This document shows, one piece after another, positions 56,501-64,000 of a stretch of 64,000 bases of DNA (positions are counted from its first letter, which is position 1; each line of letters starts with the position of its first letter). The notes under the pieces are model-generated. The model was not told the origin of the DNA and did no database searches. It saw only the letters and a program-made list of their open reading frames with translations. The translations under genes and the position numbers were made by a program. Where the stretch lies: contig NC_069373.1 in assembly GCF_021730395.1 (NCBI RefSeq), positions 45,474,501 to 45,538,500 of the forward strand, in the 5' to 3' direction. Origin of the DNA: Mercenaria mercenaria. Taxonomy: Eukaryota > Mollusca > Bivalvia > Venerida > Veneridae.

Positions 56501-59500
56501 TTACTTGCAGATGTAGTGAAGGTTATTCTGGTGCCAGATGCGAAAACGACATAGATGAATGTTCCTTATCGGTAACTCTTCTCTTTACAATCCGCTTAAA
56601 TTTAATAGTATTATAGCTACTTTGAATAGTAAAACATTCATAATGCATGATTATTCTCGAGCAATTAACTTACATCAGGTTTAGATTTAAAACGGGTTAC
56701 AGTACAGTCAATATTTTGACATAATAATTTCTAATTAAATCTTCTAAATGCTGATTTTTATTTGCAATACTGGTACTGAAGATAAACTCGTACAGGAAAT
56801 GAGTTTTTTTACCTGTAACTTTTTTAATTCTTCAAATTGTTATCAATGGTTTGCCTGCATGGTATCAAAATAAAGCTTAACATTTGCTAAAAAATTGACA
56901 TAATTAAATTTATATTTAGTAAGCAAACTCACATGAAGTGAGGCCCTGAAAGGGGTATGTTAAATGGCGACTGTACGAACGTTGACTGATGATAAATTCG
57001 ACCACTTATTTCTCCATAGTATTATATTGAAACTTACCCAAACATGCTGCAACAGTCATTCCGGATCAAGTAATGAAAAGTGAGCAAATGTCAGCCCTTC
57101 ATGTGTTGACAGTGAGCATGCGCAAAAAACCCCAAAAACATCCTCTTCCCCAGTAATTTTAGATAAATATTTTTTAAACACATAAATGTAAGTCATTTAT
57201 TTATACAGAATATTTACCAATTTTGTTTTTCTTTACACGAGTTTATCATCATTACCAGTAAGGTGTATGGAAGCCTAAGCAAGGGATTGTTGCGTGACCG
57301 AACCCATAACAAAAGTGGTACGTCGCTATTCCAGTAAACCCCCGCCCCCACAATGATTTAGACATACATATGTATCATTTGTGTACAATGTACATGCGTC
57401 CGGCACGATTGTCATATATCATTCTGCCATAGGCAATCATATGAAAGATACAAACAAGTACATATATCTAAAATGATAAATATGTTCGTCTTTCTTTGAA
57501 ACAAACAGTACACTTACGTTAGTTTAGTATTTCTGTTATTTATTAGGTAATTGAACAAACAATATTTAAAAATAATTATGCACCGTACTTGTTTATTTGG
57601 GTATCAGTTGACCATTTTTTGTACGTTTAGACGTAGTTAGAATATGCTTCGTGAAAGAGTTTTAATCATACAATTTATATCGTACAAACTTTCTCACAAA
57701 TGGGCTTCTGGAAACAGACCTATTTGAGCCGGTGTAGTCAGACTTTTTATCATTTTATATGCTGATTATGCATCTTATATTGTAAGACTTCTTCGTTTCA
57801 TGTTACCGCGTTGATTTATAGATATATTCAAATATATCTATACTTTATAATACAGAAGCTATCTCCTGTATTTTCAGATATATAGTTCAATTAGTATTAA
57901 CTGCTCGAGCACCATTGGTAGTTACATTTGTACAACATTTGTGCATGAAACACAAAACAAACAACTACATTTCTTTGAGTAACCATTATTTATTATATAC
58001 CTCATTGAAACTTTGCTTATAAATAGATATACTTGTTCCATTGAATGTTCCGTTGTATTCTGTTTTAAATTACCATTTTTGATTACTTACATCGCGTCTG
58101 ATATTTCGTTACTAATATACTAAAAGAATTTAATATTGATCAAATGCATACTTCATAGACTATTAACTGCATTTTCAGATATGTAGTCCACATAGTAACA
58201 ATTGCACAAACACTGTCGGCAGTTACAGTTGTAACTGCAAAGCTGGTTGGACAGGAAAAAAATGTGAAAATGATATAGATGAATGTAAAAGTAATCCGTG
58301 CAATAATGGAACATGTAGTAATACACCCGGTAGCTATAAATGTAATTGTTATCATGGGTATACAGGAAAACACTGTGAAAATGATATAGACGAATGTAAA
58401 CATGATCCTTGTAAACATGGAACATGTAGCAATGTTATCGGTAGTTATAAATGCAACTGTTATCATGGATATACAGGAATAAACTGTGAAAATGATATAG
58501 ATGAATGTAGAAGTAATCCGTGCAATAATGGAACATGTAGCAATACACCCGGTAGCTATAAATGTAATTGTAATCATGTGTATACAGGAAAACACTGTGA
58601 AAATGATATAGACGAATGTAAACGTAATCCTTGTGAAAATGGAACATGTAGCAATGTTATCGGTAGTTATAAATGCAATTGTTATCATGGATATACAGGA
58701 ATAAACTGTGAAAATGATATAGATGAATGTAAAAGCAATCCGTGCAATAATGGAACATGTAGTAATACACCCGGTAGCTATAAATGTAATTGTAATCATG
58801 TGTATACAGGAAAACACTGTGAAAATGATATAGACGAATGTAATAAAAATAATCCTTGTAAAAATGGAACATGTAGCAATGTTATCGGTAGTTATAAATG
58901 CAACTGTTATCATGGGTATACAGGACGAAAATGTGAAAATGATATAAATGAATGTCAGGAATATCCGTGCATGCACAACGGATATTGTCTGAATCTAACT
59001 GGCGGATATGTTTGTCATTGTCCGGTAGGATGGACGGGAAAGAACTGTTCCGTTGATGTCGATGAATGCAATACGATTTATCCGTGCAGAAATAATGGAA
59101 ATTGCAGAAACACAAAAGGAAATTACACATGTCAGTGTCTTTCAGGATGGTCTGGGCAAAACTGCAACACAAACATTACAATATCTGCATCTACCGCGTT
59201 GACACTCGTAAGCAGTACACTATCTTCCACAAGCATATTGACAGAAACAAGCAGTGCAATAACTTCAGCGGCCATGTTAACAAAATTAAGCATGACAACA
59301 CCAGCACCTACCATGTCGACACTGACAAGCAGTATATTATCTGAACCTACCACGTCAACACGTACAAGCAGTGCAACATCTGTACTTACCATATTGAGAC
59401 ACACAAGCAATTCAATATCTGCAACTACCACGTCGTTACTAAAATTCAGTTCAACAAATGCACCAATCACCATGATACTAATAAGCAGTGCAAAGCCTAC

Positions 59501-62500
59501 ATTGACACTAGCAAGCAGTGCAACATCTGCAGCCATCATACTGACACCAACAAGCAGTTCAATATCTGCACCTACCGCGTCGACACTAACAAGCAGTGCA
59601 AAGCCTAACGCTGCCATATCGACACTAACAAACAGTACAATATCTGCACCTACAACGACGACACTAAAAAGCAGTATAGCATCTGAACCTACCATGTCGA
59701 CAGTAACAGACAGGAGAACAACTGCATCTATCGCTTGGAAAATGACAAGCAGTGCAACATTTGCACCTATCACATCGACAAAAATGAGTAGTGCATCATC
59801 TGCACCTGTAACATTGGCGCCAACCAACAGTACAACACCTACAATTGCCTCATCTCCACTAACAATCAGTGCAAGACATACAGCTGTCTCAACGATATTA
59901 ACAGGCAGTAAAATACCTACAGCTACCACATCAACACAAACAATTAGGCCAACACCTACAATGGCAACATCGACTCTGGAGATCGGGCCAACACCTATAG
60001 CGACCATATCGGCACAAACAATCAGTGCAACACCTTCAGGTACCACATCGACACAAACAATCAGTGCAACACTTATAGCTGCCACATCGACACAAACAAT
60101 CAGTACAACACATACAGCTACCACATCAACAATAATAAGCAGTGCAGTATCAGCACCTACGACGTCAACACTAACAAACTGGGAAACATCTGCACCTACC
60201 GCTTCAAATCTACAAATCAATTCATCTTTTTCACCAGTTGCAATTACGCCAACACCTTCACCGGCCACATCGATACAGACAATCAGACCAACACCAACAG
60301 CTGCCACACTGACACAAACAATTAGTGCAAAACCTACAGCTACCACACTCATACAAAGAATTAGTGCAACACCTACAGAGGCAACATCTACGCAGACAAG
60401 CAGTGCAAAACCTACAACAACCACATCGGAACTTACAAGCAGTACTAGCTCAACTGTCTCTACAGTGACCGACTTTGGTTTGCATACATTTATATTATGT
60501 TTTATCTCTCATAAACAGACCGAATTAAATAGAGTGTGCTATTGTTTTGCTTTGTCGAGTTGTATGCTTTGTCTCATAATTAAAAAAAAAAATTATATGT
60601 GTTGAAAATGACTTTATTCATATATTTCCAATAACATGAGATGTTCAATCACGTGGATACATTGTATTAAGACAACTATATTTTAATGTATGACACAATA
60701 AATTTTAAACGGCACATGTCATTACATACAAGAATCGATATAGGAGTCACAACCACCACTATGTTTTTCAGTAGTTCAACTTGCAGATGCCTTCAACCCC
60801 GGATGCACGAATTCAGGATGGAATGTTACACTGGACTTGGCAATTCTAAAACAGCTTTACCCGGATATAACATCCAACCATATATACTTTGGTGATAACT
60901 CGTGCCGCGGGAAACAGGTGGGAAACAAATTAATATTTCAGCATGGATTCACGGACTGTCTTACAGCTGAACGGGTATGTATGTTTTGCTACATCTATAA
61001 CACGGGTGTATAATAATAAAGTAAAGTGTATAATGCAATGTAAAGACAATAAACTACTGACACTCAGATGTATAAATTATCAAAAGTTATTGACTATTAC
61101 GCTACTATTAGTTTGTTAATGAATACTCAGCCAAAATCTGTAAAAGTAAAAATAAAACATAGGAGAACAGTTATTGTTTCAAACATATATGTTCATACGG
61201 GAACGGATATCCCTGTCTGTGGATATATCATATTTCATAACAGCGAAAATGATGTACCTCGAATCGGCGGACATACTTAAGGAACCATATTACTTTCTAA
61301 CGGAAGTTTGCCGGAAGACAGAAGTAAGTGTAATTGAAATAACAGAACATATAGGACTTAACACTGTAAATGTCTAAGAACGTTTGTCCTGCACTGATAT
61401 AAATATGATATTCAGATCATCTGAATAAATTAGGCAGACAAAAAAGCTTACAATACTTTTATTCAGGCTTAAGTTTGTAACCTACCTCAATTAGGCAGAT
61501 AGCCTCAGATGTGTAGTACAGAGATATTCACTGAGTATTATTTATAATCTTATGTAACTTATATACGACAGATCTCGGGCGACACGATATTATACGAAAA
61601 TAAATTGTTCTACGCAATTTACGACCCTATACATCCATTCATTATCCGTCAGCACAAATGGACATATGGTGTTGAATGTGACGTCAGCCGTAACGAGGCT
61701 ACGTCATCGCATGTGCACCATGACATTGACGCTATACATTCTGCAGTATCAAGTCATTATGGAATAAACATGACATTCTTCAAAGATCCAGGCTTTATGA
61801 ATGAACTTCCTGGAAATCCTTTACATACGAACGTCGGTGACGATGTCTACGTCAAAGTTTTCACGTTGGCAACAGACTGGAATATTAAAATGAGGTTACA
61901 GACATGCTACACCAAACCAACGGAGGTCGCAGCAGATATGACATATTACATCATCGCTGATGGGTAAGCATACGTTTAAATCTCTTGTTGCATTCATTAA
62001 TTACCTGATCTAAATTTCTTACGCCCCCTCAATATGTTTGGCAATATCTTTCATAATTCTAATAGTACATTTATAAAATTGTTTACATGTATAGCTACAT
62101 ATGTTGTAAATAACACACTCAGTAAAATGTCAACAAAATCAAATAGTCTAAATATATCATATACCCATTTTTTAAAAGTGACAAAGATACACATAAAAGT
62201 TGTGTTTGTATAATATGAGCAAACAACATTTGTAAGTAAACGGGGGTGTACATATTGACTTTTCACTGATAAATGGTCAAATGTCAAACCAGATTTAGAT
62301 TCACAAGATAAAGAAGTTAATATTTTGTTTCTTGTGAAATTATTCTTGCAGTCAAACGAAATTGGCTCGTTTGTAAATAGTATACGTAAATGTTTGTTGC
62401 TTAAAAAGGGATTAAGACCGTAGAATAAATGAACTGATTCCGTAACATCTCTGGATTTTGTGGAGATTTTGAAATGTATTTATCATTATATTTTTCTAAA

Positions 62501-62922
62501 TGTGTGAGAATTTTAAACCTGTACTATAAGTTATATGTCAGACACTGGCAGGGACATAATCGAGGTAAATTTGATACAAAAACAATAAATGGTGCAATAT
62601 TATACAATTTATATTATAACAGATTACGTACTATATTGATTCAAATAACTTCTAAAGTTCTAAATTATTAAATAACATATGATATGCATTGATAGAATTT
62701 ATGAATTGTTGGTATTTCAGATGCGAAGTAGACAGTAATACCCACATCATCTCTCAGTCTACCCACGAGACGAGATTCGTCTTCCAAGACTTTGAGTATT
62801 CTACAAACGGCGAGGGTCTCAACATCTATTGTAATGCCACGTTTTGTGAAACTAAAGATTATTCTCCAGGATGTGCACAGTCTTGTAAATCTTTTGGAAC
62901 ACAGGCACTTGTTGGAAAATAG
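35574..62922 (+). CDS. Host gene: (MNNL-DSL)x2 - EGFx12 - mucin-like - ZP secreted protein
   Basis: Fifteen exons join in phase with GT/AG borders: 35574..35755, 35996..36131, 36676..36824, 41878..42011, 42623..42764, 42916..43078, 43337..43446, 43692..43845, 53562..53704, 55612..55733, 56177..56571, 58179..60477, 60787..60974, 61572..61963, 62721..62922 (TAG). The coding total is 4,911 nt, 1,636 residues, without the missing first exon. Domains in order: MNNL and DSL as in Delta/Jagged ligands, a linker, MNNL and DSL again, 12 EGF repeats (mostly calcium-binding), a Ser/Thr-rich 13-residue-repeat region and a ZP domain that ends the protein. There is no hydrophobic tail after ZP, so the product is probably secreted and may polymerise through ZP. 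ZP proteins with EGF repeats (uromodulin, OIT3) are known; the MNNL-DSL front is unusual. That all exons belong to one transcript is inferred from phases and order. Confidence 0.8.
37413..37494. repeat. Short palindromic repeat
   Basis: atcgggatatatgcactcgt at the left is answered by acgagttcttc...cgtgcatatttcccgat at the right (gttcttcaacggaa against ttccgctgaagaac). About 80 bp with a small loop. Confidence 0.85.
37566..40749 (-). mobile_element. Capped tandem-array repeat, copy E, interrupted
   Basis: The minus strand begins caagagggccatgaaggccc with tcgctcacc and ends tcagttgagctaa at 37566. Inside are about ten units of a ~145-bp repeat (gttaacactctagaggtcac, aatgaaacttggt, aaaactaggtcaccaggtca). 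The array is split by the TA-flanked element 38288..39972: units stop at 38287 and resume at 39973 in register. Confidence 0.85.
38288..39972. mobile_element. Tc1/mariner-type non-autonomous DNA transposon (1,685 bp)
   Basis: Inverted ends begin ctactgtttgcagatcaaat on both strands and remain alignable for about 80-130 bp at roughly 75-80% identity. A TA dinucleotide flanks each side (38286..38287 and 39973..39974), and the host repeat reads on normally once the element and one TA are removed. No transposase frame is seen (longest 65 codons), so it would depend on a transposase made elsewhere. Confidence 0.85.
41266..41692. mobile_element. MITE-like repeat with inverted ends
   Basis: ttaaaggcactggcct at the left is matched by aggtcagtacctttaa at the right (inverted). 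The inside has a gatgcgatccccgacgcagg block that resembles a tRNA B box. Confidence 0.6.
42061..42125 (+). repeat. SINE tail fragment
   Basis: gtcgtttatatgactgagaa and actttaaacccgaacacac match the tail of the SINE at 50112..50432 (which is inverted). Lies in intron 4. Confidence 0.65.
42623..43078 (+). other. Exons 5-6: linker domain of ~102 residues
   Basis: Exons 42623..42764 (phase 1 in, 2 out) and 42916..43078 (2 in, 0 out) encode DVSRFEFTGILNYKATNLQL...GVVEFKAMCDNATISS...GIPLKTSSVTQ. It is beta-prone with two cysteines. I do not recognise it. The 2-to-0 phase of exon 6 equals that of the second exon of each MNNL module, so it might be a decayed third module (inference). Confidence 0.65.
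43935..44275 (-). repeat. tRNA(Leu/Ser)-like repeat, copy 1
   Basis: The minus strand at 44153..44084 has TTGGCCGAGCGGTTACGG (A box of the Leu/Ser type) and GAGTTCGATTCC (B box). Conserved sequence extends about 120 bp on one side (cgtataggtatcgcgtagta) and 150 bp on the other (ctaactcgttttgtttaatc), shared with 46235..46545. Stem pairing is poor, so a SINE-like repeat rather than a tRNA gene. Confidence 0.65.
44300..44445 (+). repeat. tRNA(Leu/Ser)-like repeat, copy 2 (inverted)
   Basis: gattcctcgttggccgagct followed by gttacggtatt and ggagttatatccc at 44367..44440. Opposite orientation to copies 1 and 3 and only ~240 bp from copy 1, so the pair could form a hairpin in the intron. Confidence 0.6.
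44921..44945 (+). repeat. G-rich stretch
   Basis: gggtggtggggggaaggg; runs of G that might form a quadruplex, although one run has only two G. Confidence 0.3.
45550..45640 (+). repeat. SINE tail (second bivalve type)
   Basis: cacctggggtcttccgcctc and tgaatacgacgttaaatcc, a tail type that ends in a gacgttaaa(t/c)cc motif like the other SINEs of the window. Confidence 0.5.
46235..46545 (-). repeat. tRNA(Leu/Ser)-like repeat, copy 3
   Basis: Same layout as copy 1: gtttaaacataattacgtgt at one side, the tRNA-like core at 46450..46376 and gcgatacctatacgtg at the other side. Confidence 0.65.
48742..49749 (+). mobile_element. Mariner transposon, internally deleted (1,008 bp)
   Basis: Ends cgagggtcctgcaaaa and (inverted) cgagggacctgtaaaa, with TA on each side (48740..48741 and 49750..49751). 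Inside is a decayed mariner transposase: HTH part (QIFDELGGIYGPQTIS, VLGWLKL), then SVEDDTRSGRPKTSVT, ARWVPHLL and the first catalytic aspartate in TSDEIWMHMF. The frame shifts between the HTH halves near 49080. The middle catalytic segment is missing after CIAKRT; the last part (FRDWVKRLQTCVSV) remains at about 49600..49670. A full mariner is near 1.3 kb, so about 300 bp are lost. Not active. Confidence 0.9.
49068..49514 (+). pseudogene. Mariner transposase remnant
   Basis: The longest open part of the transposase, 148 codons, from the second helix-turn-helix (KDGKLSVEDDTRSGRP) to just after the first catalytic Asp. Upstream HTH sequence is in another frame at 48940..49083, and the later catalytic residues are absent. 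Confidence 0.85.
50112..50432 (-). repeat. Full-length bivalve tRNA-derived SINE (~320 bp)
   Basis: On the minus strand: tRNA-like head with gtcgtgggttcgatccctgg (B box), then agtactaggactggtctgcc, ggtgtcagtataatgtgaat, the aggcagcactataaag core and the tail agacgttaaacccgaacac. The copies at 18310/18976, 21545 and 42061 are parts of this family. Confidence 0.85.
55015..55045. repeat. TA microsatellite
   Basis: Runs of ta repeats around 55015..55040 in intron 9. Confidence 0.8.
55445..55592. repeat. Palindromic repeat with gtccgta arms
   Basis: gtcaatatgtgatttacgga at the left and tccgtaaaaacacatattga at the right are inverted, followed inward by cctgtaagaaacgatattga and its counterpart. 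Ends 20 bp before the acceptor of exon 10. Confidence 0.85.
56572..58178. other. Intron 11, no feature recognised
   Basis: AT-rich; no frame, tRNA or repeat that I can support. Confidence 0.45.
58264..58940 (+). repeat. Near-identical tandem EGF units, 111 bp, in 222-bp pairs
   Basis: Six EGF units follow each other with very few differences. They alternate between a 'NTPGSYKCNCNHVYTGKHC' type and a 'NVIGSYKCNCYHGYTGINC' type, so the larger repeating unit is a pair of 222 bp. This points to recent duplication or gene conversion by pairs. Copy number may vary between individuals. Confidence 0.9.
59176..60477 (+). other. Rest of exon 12: mucin-like Ser/Thr-rich region, 13-residue repeats
   Basis: About 430 residues made almost only of Thr, Ser, Ala, Pro and Ile/Leu, in imperfect repeats of 39 bp (13 residues), for example TISATPSGTTSTQ and TSSSISAPTASTL. 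Such regions carry dense O-glycans and form stiff spacers. It is encoded in the same exon as the EGF repeats. The donor at 60477 (TTTG|GTTTGC) is weak, but the next exon restores frame as VTDF-DAFNPGC, which favours it; reading through would add ~40 unrelated residues before a stop. Confidence 0.85.
60787..62922 (+). other. Exons 13-15: zona pellucida (ZP) domain
   Basis: Exon 60787..60974 encodes CTNSGWNVTLDL, NHIYFGDNSCRGK and IFQHGFTDCLTAE (ZP-N cysteines 1-3). Exon 61572..61963 encodes ISGDTILYENKLFYAIYDP and ends near YIIADG; 62721..62922 encodes GCEVDSN, RFVFQDFEYS, IYCNATFCETKDYSPGC and AQSC (ZP-C). It ends 11 residues after the last cysteine with no furin site, transmembrane helix or GPI signal visible. 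Confidence 0.92.
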
Positions 62923-63765
62923 ACCACTATTATATCTATCAATCGAGTTTCGTCAATTTATAACATCTCATTCTATATCAATGTTTAAGACCATTATTCC
63001 AACATGGTATTACATGAAATGGACACGTGTAATTGAACACTTTATAAAATTAAAGAAAGGCATTGCTCTGTATTGTTGTTGGGAACAAATCACAAAATAT
63101 CTTATAAGACATGTTACGAAATATTATCATACATTGTTCTTTATAATGTTGAATGAATGGAAGCCCATTCAAAACATTATTGATTTCCACTTTTAAGAAT
63201 ATCGTAGATCATACAGCTTTTCTACAAATAAATCAAGCAAAATACCATTATTTTGCGACGTACGTTAAACTAGCAAGAGAAAAATAGAGAAATAATTTCT
63301 ACAAATGTTGGTAGAATCTGAAGTTAACATTTTTTACAATACTATGAGGCAGAAACTTCTTGTGCCCAATTCTGTTCTTGTGCGTTAGTGGTCATAAGCT
63401 TTAAATCTGACTGTAAATGTATAACAAAAAAGAAAATAATAGTAGTACACTTACTTTTCAAAGCTTCATGAAAGTTATGTATGTAAAATGTGTTTGTCAT
63501 TTGGTATAAAATTCCTTTAATTCTGAACTGTTTTTATCCAAAACCGTTTAGTTAGAGACTGAGATTTACAGTTTTCACGCCTGCAATGGGATAACATGCA
63601 ATAAATGATACACGTTCAGGTTTTACATACGAATTTTGAATGTGTACAAGGCTAAATTGTATGAAAACCGAAATAATTTGCATGTTCATACCTTTAAACA
63701 TGTGAACCTCAACATGTTATAGCCTCAGATTGAAAAAAAGGAATGTTCAACTTAATCATGTTTAT
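62923..63765. other. 3' untranslated region and downstream, no gene
   Basis: A 134-codon plus-strand frame (62792..63196) overlaps the last ZP exon in another frame and is a shadow. Confidence 0.5.
63227..63232 (+). promoter_or_regulatory. Polyadenylation signal candidate
   Basis: AATAAA about 305 bases after the stop of the ZP gene. A second AATAAA lies at 63600..63605. Confidence 0.5.
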
Positions 63766-63840
63766 AGAGCTGCAATAGTCAAACGGTTAAGGCACATGTC
63801 CCGGAGGTGGAACGTTCAAGTCCTGTCAGGGGCGGGTCTT
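63766..63840 (+). repeat. tRNA-like SINE head
   Basis: agtcaaacggttaaggcac (A box region) and acgttcaagtcctgtc (B box), followed by an a-rich stretch and ggttggtgagccgccagc. Not a functional tRNA by stem pairing. Confidence 0.5.
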
Positions 63841-64000
63841 GTTACTAAAAAAAAGAGACCGGTTGGTGAGCCGCCAGCTAGTTAAAAACTGGTTACCGAT
63901 TGTGTACCACAATGGTGCCTAGCATTAAAGAATAGGAATCTGGAAGTAATGATGTTCATTGTAAGTGTCTCATAAACCATCTTGAATCGCCCTTTAGTTG

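Larger units (their letters stand above)
56177..59175 (+). other. Exon 11 and first part of exon 12: twelve EGF repeats
   Basis: Exon 56177..56571 encodes EGF 1-3 and the start of 4 (INECSGQSPCRNGGTC, DIDECDLGYC, NECRIPFKLC). Exon 12 from 58179 completes EGF 4 and adds 5-12. Most start D-I-D-E-C and have the C-x-N-x4-Y-x-C signature (CSNTPGSYKC), typical of calcium-binding EGF domains with a possible Asx-hydroxylation site. Repeats 5-10 are nearly identical at the DNA level. Confidence 0.93.

Noticed and set aside
58140-58976. A 278-codon open frame on the minus strand
   Set aside because: Antisense of the tandem EGF units; its own repeats follow the 111-bp period and it matches no family.
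59132-60424. A 430-codon open frame on the minus strand
   Set aside because: It mirrors the mucin-like repeats of exon 12. Its valine-rich low-complexity product is the expected antisense of Thr/Ser/Ala codons.
61068-61280. Plus-strand frame of 70 codons between ZP exons
   Set aside because: The flanking exons 60787..60974 and 61572..61963 join in phase and complete the ZP pattern without it.

Overview
The window looks like nuclear DNA of an invertebrate, most likely a marine bivalve mollusc (inference). It is AT-rich, with spliced genes that have GT/AG introns, tRNA-derived SINEs with the bivalve-type body and tail, palindromic MITEs, and a large repeat family capped by 'gctcacctgag'-like ends. 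No bacterial or organellar features are seen.

Left part (282..15411): one almost complete Polinton/Maverick element of 15,130 bp. It has a 6-bp target duplication (AAGGTG), terminal inverted repeats of about 392 bp that are nearly identical, and AG...CT termini. It carries the family gene set: adenovirus-type protease, major and minor capsid proteins, packaging ATPase, protein-primed family B DNA polymerase, integrase with chromodomain, a zinc-ribbon/phospholipase A2-like protein, a fibre-like coiled-coil protein and several unnamed genes. It is a fossil: most of the long genes are interrupted, roughly 15 breaks in all, yet the near-identical ends suggest a recent insertion.

Middle part (15418..35573): I see no firmly supported gene. 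It is filled with repeats: tRNA-like SINEs, tandem arrays with periods of about 145-175 bp, four members of the capped, tandem-array repeat family, two copies of a 236-bp palindromic MITE in opposite orientation, and a pair of inverted ends 14 kb apart. Two weak minus-strand exon candidates lie at 25357..26315.

Right part (35574..62922, plus strand): a host gene with at least 15 exons whose reading phases agree across every junction. Its predicted product (about 1,636 residues without the unseen first exon) has a Notch-ligand-like MNNL-DSL module, a linker of about 102 residues, a second MNNL-DSL module, twelve EGF repeats, a Ser/Thr-rich mucin-like stretch of about 430 residues and a C-terminal zona pellucida (ZP) domain with no membrane anchor. 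The two MNNL-DSL modules have four exons each with identical intron phases, so the module was duplicated inside the gene. Introns hold a capped repeat split by a Tc1/mariner-like element with TA duplications, a decayed mariner, several SINEs and MITEs. After the gene come polyadenylation signals and a SINE head.

The Polinton genes would have worked together (polymerase and integrase to copy and insert, ATPase, protease and capsid proteins to make particles). The host gene probably makes a secreted, polymerising, glycosylated extracellular protein.
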